Source: Prunus persica (Eukaryota > Streptophyta > Magnoliopsida > Rosales > Rosaceae). Taken from it: a stretch of DNA of 64,000 nt. This document shows, in pieces, positions 1 to 10,335 of this stretch (its first letter is position 1; each line of letters starts with the position of its first letter). Location of the stretch: positions 28,312,076 to 28,376,075 of the forward strand of contig NC_034014.1 of NCBI RefSeq assembly GCF_000346465.2, in the 5' to 3' direction. The notes under the pieces are model-generated. The model saw only the letters and a program-made list of their open reading frames with translations, had not been told where the DNA came from and searched no databases. Position numbers and translations under genes: made by a program.

Positions 1-251
1 AAATTTAATTTTTATCATCTGATATAAGTACAATATTTCCATTATATACCCTAGTACAAAGTGGTAAATCCATTTATTAAATGATTCGATATATTATTAT
101 AAAATACGTATATAAATGTACTTCCAACTTTATTTTTACGATATGTGCCAGCATAAAATTTTATGTAACACCCAAAATTTATTCAAAAGTTTATATCATT
201 TTCAGATGTGACAATCTAATTTTCTAAAAACTAAGTGAAAAAAATACATAC

Positions 252-836
252 CAAATTCTGTTTCTTAAATTGCGACCCTGTGCAATTACTGGGCATCTTT
301 GGGTTTGAATAATTGCTTGGCCATAGGCCATGGATGGTGAAATATTGTAATGGCCGGGGATTGGAGCAAGGTCGCTTGACGCGAACTCTGCAGTTAGTCG
401 GTGGCCATTGTTGCACAAATTGAAAATAGTCATAAGATCCTGCCAAAATTATTATGATGAATAGACTGCACTTATTGCAACTAATTATTGAATGGACTGC
501 ACTTATTGAATAAACAAAAGATGATGAAAACAAAAAGAGGACATACGGAAAAACAATCCCCAAATACTTACTCATCTAAAGAAAGTTGTGCGTTAGATTA
601 AATGAAAAATATGTGCGTTAATTCAATACACCGCATGTAATGTGATATATCATCCAACACACACAATAGTTTCTATGAATAAAGAATAAAAGTATAACGC
701 AATGCTGATTATATGCATATAGGATATAATGAGCAAAAGAAATGTTGTAATACAACCCACCGCTGCTCATAACGTAACAAAAGAAGAAAGCAAAAACAAG
801 AACAAGGAAAGCGAGTGACGATTTCAACATCCCCAT
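252..836 (-). CDS. S-RNase: S-RNase (self-incompatibility ribonuclease), 5' part; 3' exon lies outside the window
   Basis: Pistil-expressed T2-type ribonuclease that degrades RNA in incompatible pollen tubes. Exon 1 (836..761) encodes a hydrophobic signal peptide beginning MGMLKSS and ending MSSG. Exon 2 (439..252) encodes the mature N-terminus with region C1 (YDYFQFVQQWP) and region C2 (FTIHGLWPSN), whose His is the first catalytic residue of the family, then runs into the hypervariable region after SNCTGSQF. Donor and acceptor sites are consensus (intron 1 760..440; intron 2 donor GTATGT at 251). The two exons sum to 264 nt, exactly 88 codons, so intron 2 is phase 0. Two introns, one just after the signal peptide, is the Prunus pattern. 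Exon 3 (second catalytic His, C3-C5) would lie left of position 1; positions 1-251 look like AT-rich intron 2. Completeness of the gene cannot be judged here. The next gene upstream is an F-box gene on the same strand. Confidence 0.95.
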
Positions 837-918
837 ACTTAGAAAATACTAAAGCAACAAGAAATACAACAGAATGAGAGAGGCTTTCTGAGGTACGACG
901 ACTCACTGTGTTAGCTGC

Positions 919-925
919 TTATATA
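919..925 (-). promoter_or_regulatory. TATA box of the S-RNase gene
   Basis: On the minus strand the sequence reads CTATATAAG about 85 bases upstream of the S-RNase start codon at 836, a normal plant TATA-to-ATG distance. No other start codon on that strand uses it. Confidence 0.65.
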
Positions 926-1606
926 GGAGGTTGCATGGGGTGTACTGTCGCAATTAAAATCTCAGTAAATTTAGGTTTTAGTCACACAAAAAACTTTCAT
1001 TTTTGGAAAAAGTCCAAGTTTTTCAAAAAAGACATAAAAACCTCTCAACTTTCAAACAAAAGACATACAAATGTAAAGGATTCCTTAAGAAATTAAAAAA
1101 TAAATAAGGGCATTTTTGTCTATTTCAGCTTCTTTTAAAAAATTTCTCTCTCCTTTGACTTTTTCCAAAATCAAACAAAAAATAATCATCATCATAAAAA
1201 CCCTTGTTTTTTTCTCTAAAATATTCAAAAGATTAAAGAAAAATAAAACACATGGAAGCCAGTTAACAAATAAACAGAAAAAGACAAAACCTAAAACCTA
1301 TCCTAATCAAAAACCGATTTTTTTTTGGGTCTGCTTAAAAAACCGATTAAAAATCAGCTTTTGTGGTAGAAATAATTCTAATATTAGAGTTGTCGTAGTG
1401 ATATTTTATGCTATTCAGACTAAGACGTCAATCTGCCAAGTCAATGGCCACATGGTATGTTAGTGCTACTTTTTTTTTTCGTAGTGAGGGGATGGAGCTG
1501 GGGAAGAAGGGGGAGGAGGAGTTACGTTGGGGGAGAGGAAAAGCTTAATTTCGTTTTCCTCCCTATTTTTTAATTCTTAATTTAACTTATATTTATAGGA
1601 AAAAGT

Positions 1607-1787
1607 TTGGCTCCTTAAGATTGAGGAGGAGATCCTCCTTACAACTAATGTGGTTTTGACACGTGTTAAATAATTTTATATATTCTTTTTACTTTTTTGT
1701 TGAAACTTTGTCAAATGTTGCTGAAATTTGACAAGCGTTAAAACTTGATTAGTTTTAAGGAGCTCCTCCTCAATTTTAAGGAGCCAA
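1607..1787. mobile_element. Short inverted-repeat transposon (MITE) in the S-RNase upstream region
   Basis: The 24 bases starting at 1607 (TTGGCTCCTTAAGATTGAGG...) are the near-perfect reverse complement of the 24 bases ending at 1787. The enclosed 130 bases have no ORF, as expected of a non-autonomous MITE. The similarity may extend a little outward into the flanking A/T runs, so the exact ends and the target duplication are uncertain. It sits between the S-RNase promoter and the F-box gene, in a stretch (840-2148) that otherwise holds no gene. Confidence 0.75.
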
Positions 1788-2148
1788 GTCATGCTCTTTT
1801 TTATATACATTCTAGTAACATATAATAATTTGTGGCCACAATCACGTAATATAATTTGTACACGTGTTATAATATGGATGGATGCAATGTGGTTGATATT
1901 TCTCCCTTGTAAAAAGGAATAATATCAATAAATATTCACTTATATTACAACATGTGAATAAATCATACCACGTGACCGAATTACCGTACTACACAATATT
2001 ATTACTCAAAGTATTCATCCTATTAGACTGCAAGAAATTAATGTACTTTCAAAAGAATTTCATCCTTATTGGTACATCTTTTATCAAGCTTTTGGACAAT
2101 AGGAAAAAGAGAGAGAAATTATATTGCTGGAATTATGTATCAACAGTC

Positions 2149-3366
2149 TCAAGCTTGTTGCCTCCCTGTGATCGAAACTAAGCTATTCACATACACAATA
2201 GTTTCGAAATCAGATGAGCTATTCCTGGGAAGATTTTTAAGCTTCTCAGTTGCAAGGTTGTAAGATACTATATCTCCATCTTCGGTAACCATCAGAATCT
2301 CGTCACTCTTCCAAAATTCCAACACCCTCTTAATGCCCACCAAGGGCTCAAAAGTTAAGTGTTGTGTCCAAGAACCCTTAGCACCGTCATCCAACACCCA
2401 AACTCCGTAGGAGTCAGGAAATGCACTGAAACGATTAAAGCCAAAAAGAGCAATCACTCCATTCCACAGTATAATTCGCAGGTCAGTATACATAATATAA
2501 GACATTTCATAAGCATAAGACGATCCGTCCTCATATGTATAAAAACTATCAGGAAGTAATATATTATGAAATATTTCATCACCCGTATAAAATAAAAAGA
2601 CCATTGGCTTTTGTTCCTCATCCTCATATTCCACAGATTGTTTTGGTTGCTCAAACCCCACCCAGTAACAAATTCCCTGGAAGTACATCTGAAAATAATC
2701 AGGACAAAAGAAAGTAGCTTCTGTTTCTAAAGAATTATTCTTAATCTCTCGCCAAGAATCAGTACTGACGGTGTATATTTCAACTCTAGGAGGAGGAATA
2801 AGACCATCACCGTAAATGTCCGCCTGATAAGATGCAATTCTACTAACTTTGTAATCTTTAGATTTGGGATCATATCCAAAGCCCACAGCACATCCCCACC
2901 AATCTGGAAGGCATGATTTGGGTAGAAGTTTGATTTTCTTGATTCCTGGATTGCATAAAACAAGGTTGCTATTAGACTCACTTAGACAAACTATCCCATG
3001 ACAATGGCCTGCCATACATAGCGATTCTATAACCCCGAGCCCAATATATTGTCTTGAAGAAAGTGGAAATTTGATGTCCTCAACAACAAAATTGACGTTA
3101 TTTTCAGCATCATCATCGTAATCATTGCGGAGATAAAGGAAGGAGAATGCAAGTTCCTTCTCACCCGTGTTAGCATCGCTGTAGATAAAACGATTGAAAA
3201 GGACGCAAGTGGAGTGTATCTTGTGCATTGAAATGGAGAGGTGATTTTCCACGAACGTGGGACTGTCGATCAAATTATACCACGATTTACGAACACATTT
3301 GAATCGTATTAGAGATTTGGAAGGCAATCTTGGTAAGATACGATGCAACGCCATCTCTTCCCACAT
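2149..3366 (-). CDS. S-locus F-box-like protein (SLFL family, possibly SLFL1)
   Basis: Intronless 405-residue F-box protein. Residues about 2-42 form the F-box (LHRILPRLPSKSLIRFKCVRKSWYNL). The remainder is an F-box-associated (FBA) domain with family signatures VEDIKFP, GHCHGIVCL, NPGIKKIKLLP, GFGYDPKSKDYKV and VEIYTVSTDSWREI. Such proteins act as substrate adaptors of SCF ubiquitin ligases; in the S-locus they are pollen-expressed and recognise S-RNases. Length fits the SLF/SLFL family (about 400 aa). It lies about 1.3 kb upstream of the S-RNase start, on the same strand. In Prunus the F-box gene often found close to S-RNase is SLFL1, so that name is possible, but the haplotype-specific SFB cannot be excluded without alignment. 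The C-terminus (TGRQQA) and the 3' flank are partly duplicated at 3985-4490. Confidence 0.9.
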   Translation of the reverse strand: MWEEMALHRILPRLPSKSLIRFKCVRKSWYNLIDSPTFVENHLSISMHKIHSTCVLFNRFIYSDANTGEKELAFSFLYLRNDYDDDAENNVNFVVEDIKFPLSSRQYIGLGVIESLCMAGHCHGIVCLSESNSNLVLCNPGIKKIKLLPKSCLPDWWGCAVGFGYDPKSKDYKVSRIASYQADIYGDGLIPPPRVEIYTVSTDSWREIKNNSLETEATFFCPDYFQMYFQGICYWVGFEQPKQSVEYEDEEQKPMVFLFYTGDEIFHNILLPDSFYTYEDGSSYAYEMSYIMYTDLRIILWNGVIALFGFNRFSAFPDSYGVWVLDDGAKGSWTQHLTFEPLVGIKRVLEFWKSDEILMVTEDGDIVSYNLATEKLKNLPRNSSSDFETIVYVNSLVSITGRQQA

Positions 3367-3984
3367 GTTGCAAAACTCTAAACCCTAATGATTGAACGAC
3401 GAGGGATAGAAATATATGTTTTGATGGTACTTAGAGATTAACAACTAATTAATATGGATTTGAGTTCTGCGTTTCAAAATGAGTGAGAGAACTTGATTAC
3501 GGGAGAGGCAGGAAGACTTCCATATTGATGATCTGCTGACCAGAAAGAGATGGTTACGTCGTTTATGATATGTGACTTTCTTTTAATAGTTTCCAGTTTT
3601 ACTTGGTTTAACGGTGTAGAGTTTTTACTTGGTTTAACGGTGTAGAGTTTTTACTATTAACTTTCGTCATAATTTCTTCACCACCAGATAACTTTTTTTC
3701 CCCCTTAAGATTTTGACTTTGTCTAATGTTTATGAGTATATCTATTTTTAGGAGTATCAATCACATGACATGTCTGAGAGTTTTGAGCATCTGTGATCGT
3801 CTTCGACGTGCCCGGTCGACTTGAAAACACTACAACTTTAAAGTTGGGTGTATAATTGCTATATAAGAAAAGGTTGGTTGTACAAATTCATCCATCTGCG
3901 CCCTAATTAAATTTTGTGCATATGGTGATAAATAAGTTCCAATTGGAAGCATCCTATCTTCTAGAACAAACCTAGTAGGGTTTT

Positions 3985-4490
3985 CAAACCGATTAAAAAT
4001 CAGCTTTTGTGGTGGAAAATCATTCTAATATTAGGGTTATAGTAGTGATTTCTTTTATGATATTCAAGCTAAGATGTCAAACTGCCAAAGTCAATGGCCA
4101 CATGGAATGTTAGAGCTCTAGAAATGACTTCCTGATGCTGCCATTGCGGTTAAGGCTTTAAAGTCCATGTACACATGACATGTCTCAAGAAAATGCAACC
4201 ATCCCCAGAAACACCCGCCAACTCTCAGGTAATAATTAACATACAAAATTGAAAGATTCAGGCTACAAGTACTCATCGTATTGGATGAGAAATTTTTGTA
4301 TGTTCTGGTACTCATCCTATTGAACATACAAAAATTACTCAACAGAATTTCATCCTTATTGGTACATCTTTTATCAAGCTTTTGGACAAGAGAAAAAAAA
4401 AGGTGAGAAATTAAATTGCTAGAATTATATATATACACTCTCAAGCTCGTTGCCTCCTGTGATCGAAACTAAGCTATTCACATAGAAAAC
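3985..4490. repeat. Duplicated 3' flank and C-terminal end of the F-box gene
   Basis: Two stretches here repeat the region downstream of the 2149-3366 gene. Positions 3985-4105 match 1338-1463 (shared start AACCGATTAAAAATCAGC), and 4340-4485 match 2050-2195, including the last codons of the F-box gene. The order is conserved, so this is the downstream half of a tandem duplication whose coding half is the broken gene at 4684-5539. The first copy also carries a MITE that this copy lacks. Positions 3367-3984 hold no gene; a 27-base unit (TTTTTACTTGGTTTAACGG...) is repeated twice near 3595-3650. Confidence 0.8.
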
Positions 4491-4683
4491 TTTCTTTTGT
4501 AAGTCGATTATACAAGTAAAAAAAGTTAGAACAAAACACAACATGGGAGATGAAATAGATTAAAGTTTACAATGGATTTACTACTTGGAATAATTAAGAA
4601 GACATACAAATTCAATGAAATGTCATCATCCTTTTTGGAAAAACATCAGTTTAGCTGGCTAGAATTAACTAAACTATGTCCCT

Positions 4684-5539
4684 TCAAGCTTGTTGTCTCT
4701 CTAGATCATCGAAACTATCTGGTACTGGTATTTTATGAAATTTCTCGTCGGCCATATCAAATGAAATGATGACTTCCAGTGAAGATCTTGTGTCACTCCC
4801 GTACCAATAAAAAATTCCGTTCAAGTATGTCTGGAAAACATGTGGGAGAATATGAGCTTCTTGTGTATCACACTCGATCTCTCTCCAAGAATCAGCATCC
4901 AAGGTGTAAACCTCTGCTCTTGAATAAATCAGATTGAGATCCACGGCCTAGACAAATTTAACTCTAACAACCTTGTGCACTTTTGCTTTGTCATCATAAC
5001 CAAATCCCGGGCCAAGGGTTTCTGATGTTTTTGGTAATCCCGAGGCAAGGCTTTCTGATGTTTCTGGAACATATGGAAGCGGCGGAAGATAAGGCTTCGG
5101 AAGAATTCGGAATTCCTTGGTTGCTGGATTGCACACAAAAACCTGGTCCACATCAAACTGAGGTCGAAGACAAATGATGCCGTCGCAGTGGCCTACATGT
5201 TCTACACTCATCGGAAGTTGAACATGAATGTCCTAGACAACAGAATGATGAACAAGGTTATCGGCATTAATATTGTCCTTGCAAGTATATTAATTATTGT
5301 TGAGAATAACGGGGCCGTTCTGTCATATTGGAACTCATCACCCTTGTTGTTTTCATCCTCAAGGATAACAAGACGCTTGAAAATAATGCAAGCGGTGGAG
5401 GAGGCATTGAGCTTGGAATTGGAAAGATGCTTGGCCATCAAACTAGGGCTGCTCATTAGATTGTTCCATGACTTATTCAAGCATCTAAATCGCATCAAAG
5501 ACTTGGGGGAGGCAATCTTGACATCATTTGCACCACCAT
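4684..5539 (-). pseudogene. Broken SLFL-type F-box gene
   Basis: Homologous to the neighbouring F-box gene but disabled in several ways. It starts with an ATG at 5539 (MVVQMMSRLPP), then shifts frame within the F-box near 5505 before resuming as LMRFRCLNKSWNNLMSS...KHL. It changes frame again after EFQYD, and resumes at VEHVGHCDGIICL...NPATKEFRILP...GFGYDDKAK. It changes frame once more to AEVYTLDADSWREIE...GIFYW...EKFHKIPVPDSF. The last portion jumps from PDSF directly to ERQQA-stop, so roughly 130 residues of the FBA domain are deleted and the terminal codons fused on. A short tandem expansion (ETSESLASGLPKTSETL) interrupts the middle. It is a dead tandem copy of an S-locus F-box gene. Confidence 0.88.
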
Positions 5540-6331
5540 ATCTTCCGAAAATTTGCCAAACATTATTGCCATTTCTCTCGTGCTCTAATTTATTGTTATT
5601 GTTTTTTCTCCTCTTCTACATGTTTTCTGTTTGTCACTGACGACATGCAGACATCAATCTTTCATTTTCTCGGTTCAACTCTTTCTGACAGAAAGGTGGT
5701 ATTCCTTATTATTCTGTCACGGCAATCGGCCTTACATATTAAGATCGCAACTTGTAGGTGTACGTGTTGCAAGTAAGTGGAAGAGGGAGGAAGAGAAAAA
5801 AGGGTTGCAGTGCAGATGAGTGGAAGAGGAATGTTTAAGTTTTGGTCTCTTCTCTCCTTTGAAAACATCATTGCTGTCTTATTAATGTTTAAGTTTTGGT
5901 CTTTTGATATATAGCAATGTTTCAATACATTTTAAGCGTAGTCAGTAAATACGCGTATGTGCTTATTTGGACAATTTATATATTAAAGGAATAATTACTT
6001 TTTTAGTCACCTAATTTTACACGAAATTTCAATTTGATCACTGAGAAAAGTGCCGCTATTTCAATTTGGTCACTGAGAAAAGTGCCGCTATGGCCCATTA
6101 TTTTTTTTGAGCCTTACCCAGACCATATTGTTCCTTCCAGGCGAGCCCACTGTGAAAAGGCCGAAAAGAGTGGCTCAAACACAGTTAACACCGACGCGGG
6201 CTATAGAGCGCAGCAGAGCTTAACTGATCCCATACCAGTTTCAGTATTGTTCGACCTTAACACCAGTTTAAAGGGTTTTCTCTGCTTGCTCTTGAAGATC
6301 TTAGATTCTCTCTTGCCTCCATTTTTCCAGA
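5540..6331. other. Intergenic region with a 33-bp tandem duplication
   Basis: No convincing gene is seen. Positions about 6026-6091 hold two copies of a 33-base unit (ATTTCAATTTGRTCACTGAG...) with one mismatch. The last 150 bases before 6332 are probably the promoter and 5'UTR of the MCTS1-like gene. Confidence 0.6.
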
Positions 6332-9192
6332 ATGTTCAAAAAGTAAGCTTTGTACACGAGCGCGCACACGCATATAAATGTTTTCGTCGATATTATTGTG
6401 TATGTGGGTGTGTATTTCCAAGTATATGTCTTTTGTTTGTTTACTTTGTTGATATTTGAGACATATGATTCCTGGGTTTAGTTCGATGAAAATACAATCA
6501 GATTGTTTTAATTTGGTATTGTTAATTATGTTTTTATGTGGGTTTTGGTTTTCGATTTATGCCTTGAATTTCATTGTATTTTGGTTTGATGCGAGTATGC
6601 GTTTGAATGATGCCGTTACTTCTTTGTGCTTTAAGCAACCGTGAAATGGTTGTATATGGTTTCTTAAGCTTCAGCTTTCTCATCAAAGTTGATTTTTTTT
6701 TTTGCTGTATATGAGATATTGTTATATAGTGAATCTTGAAAGTCCACTTATTTTGAGGTTAATTATTTGAAGAGGATGGTCAGGGTTCTCATTAATTTGT
6801 CTTCTTTGTGCTAGCTGTTTGTAATTGCAAAGTCTTCGCTGTTAAGGGAAATATTTTGTTATATGATTGCATATATACATCAGCAAAAACATTCCTCCAT
6901 TACCCATAATATGTGCTATGTTGTAGATTTTCCTCTGAAGAGGTGTCTGCACAAAACCAAGTTAAGGCATCTGTCCAGCGCAAAATTCGCCAAAGTATTG
7001 CCGATGAGGTAAGAGATTTATAGGGATTTAGCTGATGCTTTTAAATACGCTTTATGTATGTCTTTAACACAAAATTAAATTCAATTGCAGTACCCCGGAC
7101 TCGAACAAGCATTGGAAGATTTGCTACCAAAGAAATCTCCTCTAATTGTGGCTAAATGGTTTGTTGCTCTGTTGCTCCTGCTTCTGTGGTTTTACTTCTA
7201 ACTCAGGTATTCGTTTCATGATGTGTAATCCTGTATATTTAACATTGCCCCCCACCTCCACTTTTTGCAGTCAGAACCATCTAAATTTAGTTGTGGTAAA
7301 CAATGTGCCACTATTTTTCAACATTCGTGATGGACCATATATGCCTACCCTAAGGCTCCTTCATCAATGTAAGAATTTCTTAACCACCAATATGTTGTTT
7401 CTCGTAATTATATTTTCTACAAGAATTATTAGTCTATCACTTTATTTGTTGATGGTCATGACTCTGTACTGTGAAGTTAATGCTTCCTTCTTGTATTGTT
7501 CTATTGAAATTCTGGTGTGTTGGGAGTGAATGAATAGAAAGCAACTTCTAGTAAATTTTAACCTTTTTTTATATAATAACAATATATACCTAACTGTTCC
7601 TTATAGCATAAGAGTTGCTTCTATTTTCTATTTTAGGATTGAATGAAACATTAATGAGAATGTAATGTAATGGTGAATGAAATCACAAGGGAAAACCAGC
7701 TATTTTGTGGACTTCTTGCTATTCTTGGGGGAGTTGGAATTTGAGATGAGTCCTACTCTAGTGGAAAGCCAAGGACAACTCTGTTGATGTTTTCATCCTT
7801 GGATTTTGGGTGGGGGTTGACAGTCCAGGCAGGTGGACCATCCTACAGCTACTCTAGAAAAGTGAGCTTCAGGCAAGACCTGCAGGTTAAGTGATTCTCA
7901 TGCTTGGAAGATCCTATTCAACTGTGTTCCGGGTACCTTATTAAAAGGGAGAGAATGATTTCAAAACTTACCACAAGTCTTCGTATATGAATTTATGAAC
8001 TTACAGCTAACTTTGTGCTTTTGTTTTGAATTCTGATCTATGAATCTCTTTGCAACTATTGTTTTGTTTTTTCTTCTTGTCAGTGGATTACCTTTTTGTT
8101 CTTATAAATAAAGCTATCTTGTTAGTGAACTTTTCCTTCCAAAAAGTTGTATCCAAGAACACTAAGGGTTCCTTTTTGGGTTTTACAGATCCAGATATAA
8201 TGAAAAAGTTGCAAGTAGATAGGGGTGCCATAAAGTTTGTTCTTGCTGGTGCAAACATAATGTGTCCAGGCCTGACTTCTCCCGGCGGTGCTTTGGATGA
8301 CACAGTGGCTGCAGAGACTCCTGTGGTATAAGTTTTATTTCCTTTTTTTAATGATTAGTGTAATGGCAAACTCATGTTAGAACAAAAATTTTTGTTGAGA
8401 TATTATGTTGAGTTGATTTAAATAATTGCCTTATCTGTGAAACCGAATACTCTCAGGCAATAATGGCAGAAGGAAAGCAACATGCCCTTGCCATTGGCTT
8501 CACAAAAATGTCAGCAAAAGAAATGTAAGTTTCTTTTTTTTGAAGAAATATAGTTGCTTCTCATAGCTTAATGCCTGGGGTACCCTTGGACTATTGATAT
8601 GCTACATAGAGCCTAACTTTTCACCAACCACAGAACATAAAGCTTGCAAATTAAAAAAATTAAAGAAATTCTTAAATGTTTCATTGTTGGCTTCAGTGCG
8701 ATGAATGGTCAATATAGCACAGATGCAAACCTTAGGGGAAGGTTTATTGGTGCTCATATTGTATTCCATGCCATGTCTGTTGGGAGCTTTTATAAGTTCC
8801 TTCCCTTGTTCTTTGTAAACTTGGGTGGTAGACGTTATAATTGTGTCAAAGCCTGCTTAGTTATTAGTTGCTGATTGCGTTATTTAAGAAGTTGAGTCCT
8901 CTGCTTGGCTTGCAGAAGAGATATCAACAAGGGAATTGGAGTTGACAACATGCATTATCTTAATGATGGTCTTTGGAAGGTATGTCATTGTAAAATGTTT
9001 ACTTTGTCTATAGCCATCACCAATTATCTTCTTTATTATTACGAAATGCTCTGATAAGGATTGCTGCTTCGCTGATGCATTGTCATGCCAAAGCATTTCT
9101 TATAACTTTTGGGTGTCCTTCCTACAATGTTTTGTGAGCATTGGCGGTCTTCAATCTTTCGCCTTGTTTTGCAGATGGAACATCTAGATTGA
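6332..9192 (+). CDS. MCTS1/Tma20-like translation re-initiation and recycling factor (PUA domain)
   Basis: Eight coding exons: 6332-6342, 6927-7008, 7091-7158, 7271-7368, 8189-8325, 8457-8524, 8916-8979 and 9175-9192, all with GT-AG borders. The product is about 181 residues: MFKKFSSEE..., an N-terminal domain with [18 protein letters not shown], then a PUA domain with [38 protein letters not shown] and [19 protein letters not shown]. These match human MCTS1 and yeast Tma20 almost segment by segment and at the family's usual length (about 181 aa). The family works with DENR/Tma22 to release deacylated tRNA and mRNA from 40S subunits and to support re-initiation. The first exon contributes only 11 coding bases. 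It is the first non-S-locus gene from the left and has no obvious defect. Confidence 0.95.
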
Positions 9193-9927
9193 GGATATTG
9201 AAGACTAACTGTGATAACATCAAGAAGAAATGAAGCATTTATATTATGTTTTCATCAATGTGGTGTGGATTTCCCTGTCTTAAAGAGTCATATGTATACC
9301 CCATCTTTATTTACTTGTTTTGTCTTTGTATGTGGAGTGATCATCTTTAACAAACAGTTCATCCTTTAATCGAATTCATGGTAAGATGGTCATATCCATT
9401 TTGTTATACAGTTAAAAGGTATTTTTCGTGTGTAATGTAAGATGGTGAATTCTCAATTCTCAAGTGGCTGTTCTTCAGCAAATCCGTATCGAGCCTGTGT
9501 TTATCAAGTCTCATCCGATCAGCTTTTAAACTGATTTCTTGAGGGCACTTTTTCCAAATGACTTGATTTTTATCCTATCAGTGTAATTCCAGGCAGCACA
9601 CGGATTAGAGCCATGGGAACAGCTCCGCCTCACCATTTCAAATGCTGATTCAAAATATTTCGTATACAATTTCAGTCGCATTGTTTATAAACAAGTAGTA
9701 TAATTCAATATTACAACATTACCAAAATCTTGCTTACTTTTTTCCCCTAACAATAGCCAAAAGCTAGCAATACATCATTTGTAGGGGACAATGTAGGAGA
9801 CATTTGATGCCATCCTAAAGCCAATCGTCTTGAAATCCTTTATCAAGCTTAAAGACAAGATGAGTTATATGGGGAGACAATGAGGAACTATACATAGGAG
9901 AAAGTGAAGAATTATATATCTTTGTTC
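9193..9927. other. MCTS1 3'UTR and intergenic DNA
   Basis: The first few hundred bases are T-rich and probably the 3'UTR of the MCTS1-like gene. I see no ORF, RNA gene or clear repeat in the rest. Confidence 0.5.
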
Positions 9928-10065
9928 TCAAGCTTGTTGCCCCCCTTTACTGAAACAACTATACGCACAAATAAAATCTCGAAACTCCTTGGAACTGGCC
10001 ATGATGATGATTAGGGAGATATTTGACCGTCTGTCGGTACTCAGATTATATGTCCATCTGCAATG
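9928..10065 (-). pseudogene. F-box (SLFL-type) C-terminal relic
   Basis: On the minus strand, DGHII...TDGQISP...SSKEFRDFICAYSCFSKGGQQA-stop can be read in two frames. It lines up with the C-terminus of the intact F-box gene at 2149 (DGDIVSYNLATEKLKNLP...SSSDFETIVYVNSLVSITGRQQA). There are internal stops and at least one frame change. The nucleotide end CAACAAGCTTGA and its downstream flank also resemble the other F-box copies. No more of the gene is recognisable up to 10335. Confidence 0.7.
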
Positions 10066-10335
10066 CCTGCGAATGACTCTTGAATATGGGCCGACTATGA
10101 TCTATGATTTTCTATGAGGTAAAAGTAGTTGCATGCTTATTGCTAATAGAAAAGCCTCAAAAACTGGAACAAAGTACTCGAAAATTTTGAACGAATACTA
10201 GTCGACTAATACACCATTCACTTTTCATACAATAACCAAAGAAAAAAGGCATAAACTTTTTATAACAATATATTGATACATCATCTGTAAGCTGTCATAA
10301 CTAATACTTTCCCGTACAAGAGAGAAATTCATCTT

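Noticed and set aside
1116..1463. 115-codon + strand ORF rich in Lys/Phe
   Set aside because: AT-rich intergenic read-through; its right end is the duplicated F-box downstream flank, not a gene.
5188..5640. 150-codon + strand ORF
   Set aside because: Antisense shadow of the broken F-box gene on the minus strand.
7146..7529. 127-codon ORF within the MCTS1-like gene
   Set aside because: It spans an intron and exon 4 in the wrong frame; the spliced frame gives the conserved protein.
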